This document shows, in pieces, positions 1 to 9,397 of a stretch of 64,000 nucleotides of DNA. The translations under genes and the position numbers were made by a program. The notes under the pieces were generated by a model. It worked only from the letters and a program-made list of their open reading frames with translations, searched no databases and was not told the DNA's origin. The stretch lies in NCBI GenBank assembly GCA_900540885.1, contig UQHJ01000003.1, forward strand, positions 43,001 to 107,000, read 5' to 3'. Numbering within the stretch: position 1 is the stretch's first letter; every line of letters starts with the position of its first letter. The stretch comes from an uncultured Prevotella sp. Its GTDB lineage: Bacteria; Bacteroidota; Bacteroidia; Bacteroidales; Bacteroidaceae.

Positions 1-818
1 CCATATTCAGCCTCGTTGAGAGCTATTTGAACGGCTTTCTCTATTAAGTCTTTACGACCTAAGCGTTGTCCTAAGTCCATAATAAACCACATGGCTTCAA
101 TAGCGTGACCTGGGTTGAGCTGACGACCTTCAAAGCAGTCGACGAGTTCGCCGTCCGTACTCAGATTTTCAACAATGAGTCCTAATTCAGGACGATAGAA
201 TACGTCCATTACTTCGTGAATGCATGTATCAATCGTGCGCTGCATGAAGTCGGCATCGAGTAAAGGCTCAATCTCCAGCGCTACGTTACACAATATCATG
301 GGTAAGGCAAAACTCTTGAGCGAGCGCGCTCCAGGAGCGGCCTTGTTCCACTTGCCTTTGGGATTATCTACCTTAGAGAGTACGACGTCGAAGGTGCGTT
401 TGGCGATGTCGGCATACTCCTTATTGCCTGTGGCAATGCTCAATTGTCCGAAGGCAATCACGGCAAAGGTGTAGGAGAATATGTTATAGGGCTCTACCAA
501 AGGGTGTCCTTCGCGGTCGAGCGAGAAGTACCAGTTCAACTGTCCGTCGTGGCCATACTTCTTTAAGAACTCAGCACCTAGAATGGCGCAATCGAGCCAT
601 TCTTGTCGTTTCTCCACTTTATTGTAGAGAGTGGCAAACATCCACACTTCGCGGCCTTGCAGCCAGATAAACTTGTCGGTGTCGTACACCTCGCCTTTGC
701 GGTCGAGGCAGGTAAAGTAGCCCCCGTATGCTGTGTCTTGTGAGTGGTTGAGCCAAAATGGTATTACTTTGTCGAGCAACTCTGTTTTATATTGCTCCGC
801 TAATTGTTTAAAGTCCAT
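1..818 (-). CDS. AGE-family N-acylglucosamine 2-epimerase (3' end cut by window edge)
   Basis: The reading frame opens at an ATG on the minus strand (816-818) and runs off the left edge, giving 272 residues of a family usually near 390-400. The visible N-terminal part has the AGE (alpha/alpha)6-barrel signatures: YGGYFTCLDRKG, KFIWLQGREVWMFATLY, and LNPGHAIEAMWF near the edge. Family members interconvert N-acetylmannosamine and N-acetylglucosamine in the cytoplasm. Here it is the last of three minus-strand genes after nanA and a sialic-acid-type symporter, so the inferred role is converting ManNAc released by the lyase to GlcNAc (the nanE role in Bacteroidetes nan operons). A cellobiose epimerase is a less likely alternative given the neighbours. 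Confidence 0.88.
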   Translation of the reverse strand, partial: MDFKQLAEQYKTELLDKVIPFWLNHSQDTAYGGYFTCLDRKGEVYDTDKFIWLQGREVWMFATLYNKVEKRQEWLDCAILGAEFLKKYGHDGQLNWYFSLDREGHPLVEPYNIFSYTFAVIAFGQLSIATGNKEYADIAKRTFDVVLSKVDNPKGKWNKAAPGARSLKSFALPMILCNVALEIEPLLDADFMQRTIDTCIHEVMDVFYRPELGLIVENLSTDGELVDCFEGRQLNPGHAIEAMWFIMDLGQRLGRKDLIEKAVQIALNEAEY

Positions 819-825
819 AATATGG

Positions 826-1031
826 GAGTTTAATGGGTTTAATGAGTTTAATGGGTTTAATGAGTTTAATGGGGTTAATGAGTTTAATGGGTTTAGTGAG
901 TTTAATGAGTTTAATGAGTTTAGTGAGTTTAATGAGTTTAATGGGTTTAATGGTTTTAATGGGTTTAATGAGTTTAATTAGGTAAACTTATTAAACTCAC
1001 TAAACTTATTAAACTCACTAAACTTATTAAA
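826..1031. repeat. 9-bp minisatellite with inverted right arm (palindromic element A)
   Basis: About 17 tandem copies of a 9-bp unit TTTAATGRG run from 826 to about 977, followed by a GGTAAACTTA turn and shorter inverted copies (ACTAAACTTATTAAACTC) to 1031. The whole can fold into a long hairpin. It fills the gap between the symporter and epimerase genes. It shares 9-bp periodicity and the GGTAA centre with six other elements in this window. The reading frames that cross it (FNGFNEFN-type) are artefacts of the repeat. Confidence 0.9.
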
Positions 1032-3728
1032 CTAAATTCTTTCCCTCCAGCAAAGGCCAGCAAGCGATTTGCTTTCGCGAATAAAGCATGAACAGATGAG
1101 ACCAACGATGATGGAGCTGAACATGCCGATGAAACCGTATAAAAGGAAACTTGTGTCGGTGAGGTAGCGTGTGAGGAACACGGCTGCAACTCCGCATACA
1201 AAACCGATGAGGGCAGCTCGACCACCAATGCGCGGACAGAAAATACCCATTAAGAAGAGACCACCTAAACCGCTCGATAGCAATCCTAAGATTTCTTGGA
1301 AGAAGTCGAGCAGCGAAAGAATGTCCCATGTGGCCATGAGCAAGGCTATGCCCATACCCAATACACCCGAAATAATACAGGTGCGACGTGCTACAGTGAG
1401 TGTGGCCTTATCAGTTGCAGAGGGGCGAAACCGCTTGTAGAAGTCGACACTAAAGGCCGTGGCCACCGAGTTGATGTTGGAAGATATCGTGCTCATCGTT
1501 GCTGCAAAGATAGCTGCAATGAGTAGCCCTGCAATGCCTGGGGGTAATTGACTCATCATGAAGAAGGGGAAGATGGTGTCGGCCTTCGCCATGGTAAAGT
1601 CCAACTCAGCAGGGTGCGTCTTGAAGAATGTGTACAATCCTGCACCAATGGCAAAGAAGGCAATGCTAACAAACACACTCATTACGCCATTGAGCAGAAT
1701 GCTACGGCGTGCGCCCGCCTCGTCTTTCGTTGTGAGATAGCGCTGAATGACGGTTTGATCGCTCGTGTAGGATATTAAGTTGTTGGCCATTCCGCCTATG
1801 ATGATCACCCAGAAGGTGGCCGAACGGTAGTCAAAGCTCCAATTGAAAAGGCGCAGCTTGTTGTCGTCCATGGCAATCTGACAAAAACCTTCAAAGCCAC
1901 CTTCCGTACCCCAAATGAGGTAGCCCACAGCAAAGAGTGCGCCACCAACAAGAATGAAGCCTTGTACTACATCGCCCCAAACAACGGCTTCGACACCACC
2001 CATGGTGCAGTAGACAATGGTGACAAGCGCCATGAGTACAATGCAAATGTAAAGGTCGATGCCCGTAACGGCCGTGAGCGCTAATGAAGGTAAGTAGAGC
2101 ACTAAGGCCATGCGTGCTACCATGAAGATGATAAATAGAGCCGAGGCCATGAGCCGTGTGGTCGCATTAAAACGCCGTTCTAAGTATTCGTAAGCACTCG
2201 TTACGTTCAAGCGGCGGAAGAAGGGCAGATAGTATTTGATGACGGGGAAGGAGACGATGAGAATGGTGACCAACATGGGGTAGTACGTCCAATCCGTAGC
2301 ATAAGCCTTGGCGGGATAGGCCATGTAGGTAATCGCACTCAGCATCGTAGCATAAATGCTAATACCTGCTGCCCACCAAGGAATGCGGCCACCTCCCTTG
2401 AAAAAGTCGTCGGCATCGCCTCCGCGACGCATAAAGTAATAGCCTAACAATACCATACCCACCAAGTAAGCAATGAGTACGGTCCAATTCAACCAACCAA
2501 ACGTGGGGCGCATGGTCATCTTGATAGCCGTTACGGCCGAAGAACGTATGCCTGGCTTCGTCTCGCCATTTACGACAACCCATTCGTTGCCACACTTCAC
2601 GATGCCTGTGCCGGCACGTGCCAATAGGGGCGATTGACTTTCAGTCACCCAAGTATTGGTAATGGTATGATAAATAACCAATTTATCGTTAAATTGATAC
2701 CACTCCTCGGGGTGGAATAGATATGCGGCTTGTTCAGCCTTTAAGCTTTCTAAAGCCTGAATGGCTGCTTGCGTATGATACTTTTTAGCGGTGAATTCGG
2801 CCTTTTTGAGCAAAAGAGGCATATTTACCGCCCGTTCAAAGCGTTGTTTGTTCACACCACCTACAAAGACTATATGGGCGCAGCCCGAACTAATGCCGTA
2901 GGCGCCAGCCAACGTCATCGCCTCGCTGCGTCCGTGCGGCACGATATCAGCTATTTTTATCCATTGACGTGCGGCAGCGTTGTAATAATATCCGTCGGTA
3001 TGTGCCACTGCTGGTTGGTCTCCGTCAATCGGAGCAAAGCCACCTACTAAGTAAAAGCACGATGAAGTCGCGTTATTTTGTACCGCTGCAGCAGGTTGTA
3101 CACGCGCTGCACCCGGGAAGTCGGGCAATCGTTCCCATTCCTTGCCATGTGGATAACGCATACGAAAGGCTGCATTGACGGCCTTGCCATTGGAGAGTCC
3201 GCCTGCCACGTAAATGTAACCACCACCATAAGCTCCCGCCATGTTGTCGAGGGCAAGGGGGAGTGAGGGCAGTTCGTCGACCAATAGATGAGATTGTCGG
3301 TCGGTATGTAAAAGATAAACCCGTGCCGAACTCGTTTGGCCATCGCCTGTTCCACCCACACACACCATACCATGAGGCACACTCACGCTCACACCATAGG
3401 CTAAGGGCTGAGAAAGTTGAGCTATTTTGTGCCACTGTTGCGTGTCGTCGTCAATGTTGGTGAGTTCGTAGATGTCGGCATAGAATTGCTTTTTGCCGCC
3501 TTGAGCTGCAGGTGTGGTAGGGAAGTTACAACCACCAGCCACCAACACGCTCTTGCCTATCGTGCCTACAAAAGGGGCAGAAACACCCTGCTCCCCATTT
3601 ATGCGTAGGGGAGCAATCGAACGATAATTTACCGTATTAAAAGCATTGTCGTTAGGCGGTGAAGCCTTTTGTGCGACCAAGGGTAGCACTATGAAAAAAG
3701 AAAGGAGGTATAGAAGGAGGTTTTTCAT
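1032..3728 (-). CDS. kelch beta-propeller / sodium:solute symporter fusion (sialic acid uptake)
   Basis: An 898-residue protein in two parts. Residues 1-20 are a signal peptide (MKNLLLYLLSFFIVLPLVAQ). Residues about 25-400 carry kelch repeats (VAGGCNF, VCVGGTGDG, YVAGGLSNGK, YLVGGFAP, VFVGGVN), like the NanM/YjhT mutarotase and its cyclically permuted relatives. From about residue 410 to 885 there is a multi-span SSS transporter (GWLNWTVLIAYLVGMVLLGYYFMRRGG, then TM helices throughout). NanM-type propellers speed sialic acid anomer conversion, and SSS proteins include sodium-coupled sialic acid transporters. The fusion would put a periplasmic mutarotase on the mouth of the importer; that function is inferred from nanA upstream and the epimerase downstream. 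The start ATG at 3726-3728 precedes a perfect signal peptide. Confidence 0.88.
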   Translation of the reverse strand: MKNLLLYLLSFFIVLPLVAQKASPPNDNAFNTVNYRSIAPLRINGEQGVSAPFVGTIGKSVLVAGGCNFPTTPAAQGGKKQFYADIYELTNIDDDTQQWHKIAQLSQPLAYGVSVSVPHGMVCVGGTGDGQTSSARVYLLHTDRQSHLLVDELPSLPLALDNMAGAYGGGYIYVAGGLSNGKAVNAAFRMRYPHGKEWERLPDFPGAARVQPAAAVQNNATSSCFYLVGGFAPIDGDQPAVAHTDGYYYNAAARQWIKIADIVPHGRSEAMTLAGAYGISSGCAHIVFVGGVNKQRFERAVNMPLLLKKAEFTAKKYHTQAAIQALESLKAEQAAYLFHPEEWYQFNDKLVIYHTITNTWVTESQSPLLARAGTGIVKCGNEWVVVNGETKPGIRSSAVTAIKMTMRPTFGWLNWTVLIAYLVGMVLLGYYFMRRGGDADDFFKGGGRIPWWAAGISIYATMLSAITYMAYPAKAYATDWTYYPMLVTILIVSFPVIKYYLPFFRRLNVTSAYEYLERRFNATTRLMASALFIIFMVARMALVLYLPSLALTAVTGIDLYICIVLMALVTIVYCTMGGVEAVVWGDVVQGFILVGGALFAVGYLIWGTEGGFEGFCQIAMDDNKLRLFNWSFDYRSATFWVIIIGGMANNLISYTSDQTVIQRYLTTKDEAGARRSILLNGVMSVFVSIAFFAIGAGLYTFFKTHPAELDFTMAKADTIFPFFMMSQLPPGIAGLLIAAIFAATMSTISSNINSVATAFSVDFYKRFRPSATDKATLTVARRTCIISGVLGMGIALLMATWDILSLLDFFQEILGLLSSGLGGLFLMGIFCPRIGGRAALIGFVCGVAAVFLTRYLTDTSFLLYGFIGMFSSIIVGLICSCFIRESKSLAGLCWRERI

Positions 3729-3744
3729 GGTTATTGTTTGAGGC

Positions 3745-3846
3745 TGTTAATGAGTTGATAAGTTGACAAGTTAACGAGTTGACATGTTAACAGGTAAGTT
3801 TCTATAAAGATAAAAAGCTTACTCGTCAACTTGTTAACTCGTCAAC
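3745..3846. repeat. palindromic 9-bp-unit element B
   Basis: The left arm is a run of GTTRACRAG-like 9-mers, the centre is AGGTAAGTTT...AAGCTTACTCG, and the right arm is the inverse (GTCAACTTGTTAACTCGTCAAC). It lies between nanA and the symporter gene and may act as an operon-internal hairpin. Confidence 0.85.
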
Positions 3847-3852
3847 TAAAAA

Positions 3853-4767
3853 CTACTTATTACAATGAGTGAAGAAGTCAATGGCTTCGAGTTCTTTGCG
3901 CAGTTGTACTTCTTCTTCGTCGGTAACGTTTTGGAAAGGTGTGCGGTTAGGGCCTAAGTCAAGTCCGATAAGTTTCATGATGCGCTTACCACCTACGATG
4001 TTGCCACGGAAGTGACAAATCACATCAATTACGTCTTGCGCATAGTTCTGCAGTTCGCGTGCCTTTTCGAGATCGCCAGCTTGCCATGCCTCCAAAATGC
4101 CCGTCAATACGCGGCCGTTGTAGTTGGTTGTACCACCAATGCCACCTTGAGCACCGCCCATAGCCAAGCAGGGAAGAATCGTTTCGTCTTGTCCGTGCAA
4201 CATATCAAACTTTCCGTCTTTATAGCGGCGGCAACGATTGTATTCGTAAAGGCTCTCAAACGTGTACTTTATGCCGGCAAAGTTGGAAATGCGGCCGTCA
4301 ACGGCCTTTAAGAAGTCAAGCATTGAGAGGTAAGCGCCATTAAAAGCAGGGATGTGGTAGAAGTAGAAAGGTAAGTTAGGCGCACCGCAAGCGATCTCTT
4401 CGCAGTACTTTACCAACTCTTCGATGCGATTGACCTTTGGGAAAGGAGGAGCCATCGCACCAATGCCCCACGCCCCGATCTTCTGTGCGTGCTCGGCCAA
4501 TCGACGACTGCTCTTTACGCAAGTGCTACCTACGTGTACGATCACTTTAAAGTCCTTGGACACAGCCTTCACCCAAGCCTCAGCCAACAACATGCGCTCT
4601 TCCTCGGTAAGCATATAGCCCTCGCCCGAAGAACCATTAATAAATACGCCTTTCAGCCCATTGCGAGCCAAGAGGTCAGCATAAGCCTGAATAGGTTCGT
4701 AATTGACTTCTCCATTTGCATAAAAAGGCGTAAAAGGAGCGTCGATTAATCCGTGAATCTTTTCCAT
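3853..4767 (-). CDS. nanA: N-acetylneuraminate lyase
   Basis: A 304-residue class I (Schiff base) aldolase of the DapA/NanA family, which cleaves N-acetylneuraminate to ManNAc and pyruvate in the cytoplasm. Visible signatures are the substrate-binding GSSGEGYMLTEEER (45-58), the catalytic tyrosine in YFYHIP (Y137) and the Schiff-base lysine in GIKYTF (K167), matching the Y137/K165 layout of the E. coli enzyme. Full length for the family. It is the first gene of the minus-strand operon, followed by the kelch/symporter fusion and the epimerase. A TATATTTG box at 4819-4826 gives a leader of about 45 nt. DapA is excluded by the NanA-type FYFYHIP context and the nan neighbours. Confidence 0.93.
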   Translation of the reverse strand: MEKIHGLIDAPFTPFYANGEVNYEPIQAYADLLARNGLKGVFINGSSGEGYMLTEEERMLLAEAWVKAVSKDFKVIVHVGSTCVKSSRRLAEHAQKIGAWGIGAMAPPFPKVNRIEELVKYCEEIACGAPNLPFYFYHIPAFNGAYLSMLDFLKAVDGRISNFAGIKYTFESLYEYNRCRRYKDGKFDMLHGQDETILPCLAMGGAQGGIGGTTNYNGRVLTGILEAWQAGDLEKARELQNYAQDVIDVICHFRGNIVGGKRIMKLIGLDLGPNRTPFQNVTDEEEVQLRKELEAIDFFTHCNK

Positions 4768-4818
4768 GATATTATAGGTTGTGATGTATTGAATACTTAC
4801 TTGAATAAGTTCTTATTG

Positions 4819-4826
4819 CAAATATA
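4819..4826 (-). promoter_or_regulatory. nan operon promoter, -7 box
   Basis: TATATTTG on the minus strand fits the Bacteroidetes sigma-ABfr -7 consensus TAnnTTTG and lies 52 nt upstream of the nanA start. The -33 TTTG is not obvious. Confidence 0.55.
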
Positions 4827-4890
4827 CGTTTGTTTCGTTAATAAACTTCTTCTTTATCTTTATTTATTTTTATCTTTGCTATGTTTGCAT

Positions 4891-4898
4891 TAACTTTG
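4891..4898 (+). promoter_or_regulatory. beta-galactosidase promoter, -7 box
   Basis: TAACTTTG matches TAnnTTTG and lies 38 nt upstream of the ATG at 4937. A second box, TATCTTTG, sits at 4871-4878. This promoter is divergent from the nan promoter, so the 169-bp spacer probably serves both. Confidence 0.5.
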
Positions 4899-4936
4899 CT
4901 CCCAAGAAAAATACAAATCCATTTAACATAATCATT

Positions 4937-7900
4937 ATGCGCAAAACAACTATGACGCTCTTAGCGGCGCTGATGTCTGCTCCAATGTGGGCACAAATCA
5001 CGCCGTTGGGAGGTTTTTACTATGGACAAATGCCTAACCCTACTGGCTGGGAGTGGCAAAGTCCTGATTCGGTAGCTTATAATAAGCAGCAGCCGCATGC
5101 TTGGTTCTTCTCATTTGCCAATGTTGACCAAGCTCGCAAGGTGTTGCCCGAGAATAGCTCGCTTTGGCAGAGTCTTGATGGTCAATGGCTGTTCCACTGG
5201 GCCAAGAACCCTGACGAACGTGTCAAGGACTTTTATCGCACAGACTTCGATGCTTCAGGTTGGGATAAGATACAAGTGCCCATGTCATGGAACATGGCAG
5301 GTGCACAAAGCGACGGCACATTTAAGTATGGCGAACCGCTCTACTCTAACCAGCGTGTCATCTTCCAACACCAAGTAAAGGTGGGCGATTGGAAAGGCGG
5401 TGTGATGCGCACGCCGCAACAAAACTGGATGACTTATAAGAACCGCAACGAAGTAGGTTCGTATCGTCGCACCTTTACCATTCCAGCTGATTGGGACGGT
5501 AAGGAAGTGTACGTTAACTTCGACGGTGTTGACTCATTCTTCTACCTCTATATCAACGGCCATTACGTAGGTTTCTCAAAGAACTCACGCAACTTGGCAC
5601 AGTTCGACATCACTCCTTACCTTAATAAGAAGGGGGAAAACGTCATTGCTGTTGAGGTATATCGCAACTCTGATGCTTCCTTCCTTGAGAGTCAGGATAT
5701 GTTCCGCTTGCCGGGTATCTTCCGCACCGTAGCCTTGACGGCAAAGCCCAAGGTGCAAGTGCGCGACCTGAAGGCTATTCCCGATTATGATGCGTCATTC
5801 ACCGATGCCTCACTTCACATCTCAGCCGAGGTGCGCAACTTGACGGCAAAGGCTGCTAAGGGTTACACCATCGCTTATTCACTCTATCAAAACAAGTTGT
5901 ACAGTGATGAGAATACCCTCGTACCTAACGTTACCGCTACGGCACAAGTAGGCGAGGTAAGCAAGGGAGGCGAACTCACGGCAGAAGTTACGCTCAAGGC
6001 TGGGCAAGGCATTAAGCCTTGGAGTGCTGAGGCTCCTTATCGTTACACCTTGGTGGGTGAACTGAAAGATAAGAAGGGCCATGTAGTAGAAACTTTCTCT
6101 ACTAACGTAGGTTTCCGCAAGATTGAGATCAAAGACACTCCAGCTGAGAAGGACGAGTTTGGCTTGGCAGGTCGTTATTACTTCCTCAATGGTCAGCCCA
6201 TTAAGTTTAAGGGCGTAAACCGTCACGAGAACAATCCACAGACGGGTCACTACATCACCCGTGAGCAAATGGAAAAGGAAGTGTTCCTCATGAAGCGTGG
6301 CAACATCAACCACGTGCGCAACTCTCATTATCCTGATGCTCCCTATTGGTACTACCTCTGCGATAAGTACGGCATCTACTTGGAAGATGAGGCTAACATC
6401 GAAAGCCACGAATATTATTATGGTAAGGAGAGCCTCTCACACGTGCCTGAATTCCGCAACGCTCACATTGCACGCAATATGGAAATGGTGCATAGCACCG
6501 TCAACCACCCTTCAGTTGTAATATGGAGCCTTGGTAACGAAGCTGGCCCTGGCGACAACTTCAAGGATTGCTATGCTGCAATCAAGAAGTACGACACCAG
6601 CCGTCCCGTACAATATGAGCGCAACAACGATATTGTCGACATGGGTTCTAACCAATATCCCTCTATCGCTTGGGTGCAAGGTGCCGTAAAGGGCAACTAT
6701 AACATGAAGTACCCCTACCACATCTCAGAGTACGCTCACTCAATGGGTAATGCGGTGGGTAACTTAGTAGACTATTGGAATGCCATCGAAAGCACCAACT
6801 TCTTTATGGGTGGTGCTATCTGGGACTGGGTAGACCAAGCCATGGAAGGTACTGACCCGAAGACAGGACAAAAGTTCTGGGGGTATGGTGGCGACTTCGG
6901 TAAGGACAACAAGCCTAATGACGGTATGTTCTGTATGAATGGTGTGATGCGTCCCGACCTCTCGCCCAAGGCACAATACTTTGAGGTAAAGAAGGTATAT
7001 CAGAATGTTGGCGTGAAGGCTGTCGACTTGAAGCAAGGCCGTATCGAAATCTTCAATAAGAACTATTTCGAACCCTTGAAGGGCTATCAGATTGTTTGGT
7101 CACTCTATAAAGACGGTGTTTGCGTTGAGAGCAATCGTCCGTTGATGGGTGCAAAGAACATTCTCGGTCCGCGTGAACGCCAAGAGTACGTACTCAACTA
7201 CGATTATAGTAAACTTGACCCCACTAGCGAATATTTCGTTAAGGTGCAGTTCTTGCAAGGCAAGGACATGCCTTGGGCTAAGAAGGGCTACGTACAAATG
7301 GAAGAACAATTGCGCGTGAAGGGTGCTGACGTTAAGGCTCCTGCTATAAAGCAAGTAGCTGCTACTAATAAGGCTGCGGTCAAGATGAACAAGACCGCTA
7401 AGGCCCTCACCTTTAGCGGTAATGGCTTCAACGTAAGTTTCGACCTCCAATCAGGTGCTATCAACACGCTCGCCTATAATGGCAGTACGATTGTTGAAGC
7501 TGGCAATGGTCCTAAGTTGGATGCTTTCCGCGCTCCGACCGACAACGATGCCGGTATTGGCTTCCATAACGAATGGTTCAAGAATGGCCTTTACGACTTG
7601 CAGCACAAGGCACTCAATGCTCCTACCGTAGTCAAGAAGGCTGACGGCTCTTACCAAGTAAGTTTCACCGTCGAGAGCCAAGGCCGCGAGGGTTGCCAAC
7701 AGGTGTACTCTGACCGCGACCGCGACCCCGAAACGATTTACACCTTCGATAAGGGCAAGCATGCGCTCACGGCCGACGACTTCAAGTTTACGACCAACCA
7801 GATTTATACCATCTATCCCGACGGCTCTATCGAATTGCAAAGTGCCATTTCGGCCAACCGCTCTAACGTCGTGTTGCCACGCATTGGCTATGCAATGAAG

Positions 7901-9007
7901 TTGCCCAAGGCATTCAGTCAATTCCAGTACTACGGTCGTGGCCCTGTTAACAACTATGCCGACCGTAAGACAGGTCAGTTCATCGAACTCCACCATGGCG
8001 AAGTGGGCAAGCAAGACATCATTCTGCCTAAGCCTCAAGCTATGGGCAACCGCGAAGAGGTGCGTTGGTGCGCCCTCAGCAACAATGCAGGTGCCAGCGT
8101 AGCCTTTGTAGCCGATAGTGTAATGTCTGTATCAGCATTGCCTTGGAGCCAGCAGCAGATGACCACCGCAGCCCACATCTATCAGTTGCCTGCAAGCGAC
8201 GGTACTTACCTCCACCTCGATGCCAAGGTGACAGGTTTGGGTGGTGCAAGTTGTGGTCAAGGCGGTCCGTTCATTGAAGACCAAGCACGTAGCACCAACT
8301 ACAATTTCGGTTTCGTTATCCGTCCCGTAGCCGCAGGTCAACAACCCGCTGAGGTAGCTAAGGTAACTCTTTCAGGCGAACAACCTATCAGCATTGAACA
8401 TAGCCGCACAGGCGTCGTTACACTCAGTTCACCTGCTAAGGGTCGCACGATTATGTACGCCTTGAATGGTAGCAAGAAGGCTACGGCTTATACTGCACCT
8501 GTTAATATGCGTGCTGGAGGTACGATTACAACGTGGTATAAGGACAATCCTTCGATGAAGACGTCAATGCGCTACGACAAGGTAGAGAGTGTACCCCTTC
8601 AGGTAGTCTTCGCTTCGTCTGAAGAACCCAATGGCGGCAGTGCAGCCAATATGGTAGATGGCGACCCTGCAACCATGTGGCACACGATGTATTCTATCAC
8701 CTTGGCCAAGTATCCTCACTGGGTAGATTTTGATGCTGCTGAGCAGAAGGTTATGAAGGGCTTCACCTTCTTGCCTCGCCAGAGTGGCACGAATGGTTGG
8801 GTGAAGGATTACGAAATCTACGTAAGTCAGGACGGCAAGAACTGGGGCGAACCTATTCACAAGGGTACGTTTGCAGCCAATGCCGAACTCAAGCGTGTAA
8901 TGTTCAGCAAGCCCGTTAAGGCACGTTACATTCGTTTCCGTGCGCTCAACGAGCAAGGTGGTCAGGACTTTGCCTCAGGAGCAGAGTTCTCACTGATTGC
9001 TGAGTAA
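4937..9007 (+). CDS. secreted GH2 beta-galactosidase with C-terminal F5/8C-type module
   Basis: A 1356-residue exported glycosidase. Residues 1-20 are a signal peptide (ending MWAQ). GH2 sugar-binding and Ig-like domains follow, then the TIM barrel with NRHENNP, EANIESH, the acid/base glutamate in SLGNEAG (E535) and the nucleophile in SEYAHSMGN (E598), equivalent to E461/E537 of E. coli LacZ. The small-chain domain (domain 5) spans roughly residues 850-1120. After it come a chitobiase-C-like segment (VTLSSPAKGRTIMYALNG) and an F5/8 type C/CBM32-like module at about 1220-1356 (YEIYVSQDGKNWG...ARYIRFRA). The extra modules make it much longer than LacZ. It lies divergent from the sialic acid operon, which suggests joint use of host O-glycans after desialylation (inference). 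A strong terminator follows. Confidence 0.93.
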   Translation: MRKTTMTLLAALMSAPMWAQITPLGGFYYGQMPNPTGWEWQSPDSVAYNKQQPHAWFFSFANVDQARKVLPENSSLWQSLDGQWLFHWAKNPDERVKDFYRTDFDASGWDKIQVPMSWNMAGAQSDGTFKYGEPLYSNQRVIFQHQVKVGDWKGGVMRTPQQNWMTYKNRNEVGSYRRTFTIPADWDGKEVYVNFDGVDSFFYLYINGHYVGFSKNSRNLAQFDITPYLNKKGENVIAVEVYRNSDASFLESQDMFRLPGIFRTVALTAKPKVQVRDLKAIPDYDASFTDASLHISAEVRNLTAKAAKGYTIAYSLYQNKLYSDENTLVPNVTATAQVGEVSKGGELTAEVTLKAGQGIKPWSAEAPYRYTLVGELKDKKGHVVETFSTNVGFRKIEIKDTPAEKDEFGLAGRYYFLNGQPIKFKGVNRHENNPQTGHYITREQMEKEVFLMKRGNINHVRNSHYPDAPYWYYLCDKYGIYLEDEANIESHEYYYGKESLSHVPEFRNAHIARNMEMVHSTVNHPSVVIWSLGNEAGPGDNFKDCYAAIKKYDTSRPVQYERNNDIVDMGSNQYPSIAWVQGAVKGNYNMKYPYHISEYAHSMGNAVGNLVDYWNAIESTNFFMGGAIWDWVDQAMEGTDPKTGQKFWGYGGDFGKDNKPNDGMFCMNGVMRPDLSPKAQYFEVKKVYQNVGVKAVDLKQGRIEIFNKNYFEPLKGYQIVWSLYKDGVCVESNRPLMGAKNILGPRERQEYVLNYDYSKLDPTSEYFVKVQFLQGKDMPWAKKGYVQMEEQLRVKGADVKAPAIKQVAATNKAAVKMNKTAKALTFSGNGFNVSFDLQSGAINTLAYNGSTIVEAGNGPKLDAFRAPTDNDAGIGFHNEWFKNGLYDLQHKALNAPTVVKKADGSYQVSFTVESQGREGCQQVYSDRDRDPETIYTFDKGKHALTADDFKFTTNQIYTIYPDGSIELQSAISANRSNVVLPRIGYAMKLPKAFSQFQYYGRGPVNNYADRKTGQFIELHHGEVGKQDIILPKPQAMGNREEVRWCALSNNAGASVAFVADSVMSVSALPWSQQQMTTAAHIYQLPASDGTYLHLDAKVTGLGGASCGQGGPFIEDQARSTNYNFGFVIRPVAAGQQPAEVAKVTLSGEQPISIEHSRTGVVTLSSPAKGRTIMYALNGSKKATAYTAPVNMRAGGTITTWYKDNPSMKTSMRYDKVESVPLQVVFASSEEPNGGSAANMVDGDPATMWHTMYSITLAKYPHWVDFDAAEQKVMKGFTFLPRQSGTNGWVKDYEIYVSQDGKNWGEPIHKGTFAANAELKRVMFSKPVKARYIRFRALNEQGGQDFASGAEFSLIAE

Positions 9008-9018
9008 AATTTATAAAT

Positions 9019-9070
9019 CATAAAAAGTTCCCCTATGACTTGAAGACAAGTTGTAGGGGAACTTTTTATG
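9019..9070 (+). terminator. intrinsic terminator after the beta-galactosidase gene
   Basis: Near-perfect hairpin CATAAAAAGTTCCCCT... / ...AGGGGAACTTTTTATG starting 11 nt after the stop codon, with a T-rich 3' side; symmetric enough to work in both directions. Confidence 0.85.
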
Positions 9071-9125
9071 ATTGTTTCTTTAATATCAGTTTATTGACAA
9101 TATATGAAGGAAAAGAGATATATTT

Positions 9126-9273
9126 GTCTACCTAATTGGGGGGCGGGTTTGTAACCCGCGGCAGCAGCATGCTTTGAACATCTACTTATGGTCGCTTAGC
9201 GCGAGAACATAAGCAAATATTTACAACCTGCTGTTGCCGCGGGTTACAAACCCGCCCCCCCAATTAGGCAGAC
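9126..9273. repeat. GC-rich palindromic repeat, copy 1
   Basis: A 148-bp inverted repeat whose arms begin GTCTRCCTAATTGGGGGG and contain CGGGTTTGTAACCCGCGGC; the centre reads ACTTATGGTCGCTTAGCGCGAGAACATAAG. The same arm and centre reappear at 63928-64000, so this is a dispersed element (REP or MITE-like) and not a simple terminator. No coding capacity is seen. Confidence 0.85.
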
Positions 9274-9359
9274 ATTATATTTCTTCCTTAGTTATCATAT
9301 AATTTGCCGTTAATTATTTCATTAATTATTTTTCGTTAATTATTCATTAATTTTTTTCG

Positions 9360-9367
9360 TACCTTTG
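9360..9367 (+). promoter_or_regulatory. hisS promoter, -7 box
   Basis: TACCTTTG fits TAnnTTTG, 30 nt before the ATG at 9398. It follows an AATTATTTCATTAATT-rich stretch (9300-9358) that resembles arms of the AATTAATG palindromes elsewhere. The box shows that a TTG start inside it (9365) cannot be the real start. Confidence 0.6.
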
Positions 9368-9397
9368 TCGCCAAAACGAAATAATAAAAGCGAAACA

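Noticed and set aside
826..979. Possible CRISPR array
   Set aside because: Units are 9 bp, directly adjacent and have no spacers; no cas genes are in the window.
733..981. 82-residue FNGFNEFN-type frame
   Set aside because: It is the translation of the 9-bp minisatellite and antisense to the epimerase start.
5879..8956. Several minus-strand frames of 70-195 residues inside the GH2 gene
   Set aside because: They are antisense shadows of a strongly supported coding region, with no recognisable domains.
9365..9397. TTG start for hisS giving 11 extra residues
   Set aside because: It lies inside the TACCTTTG promoter box.
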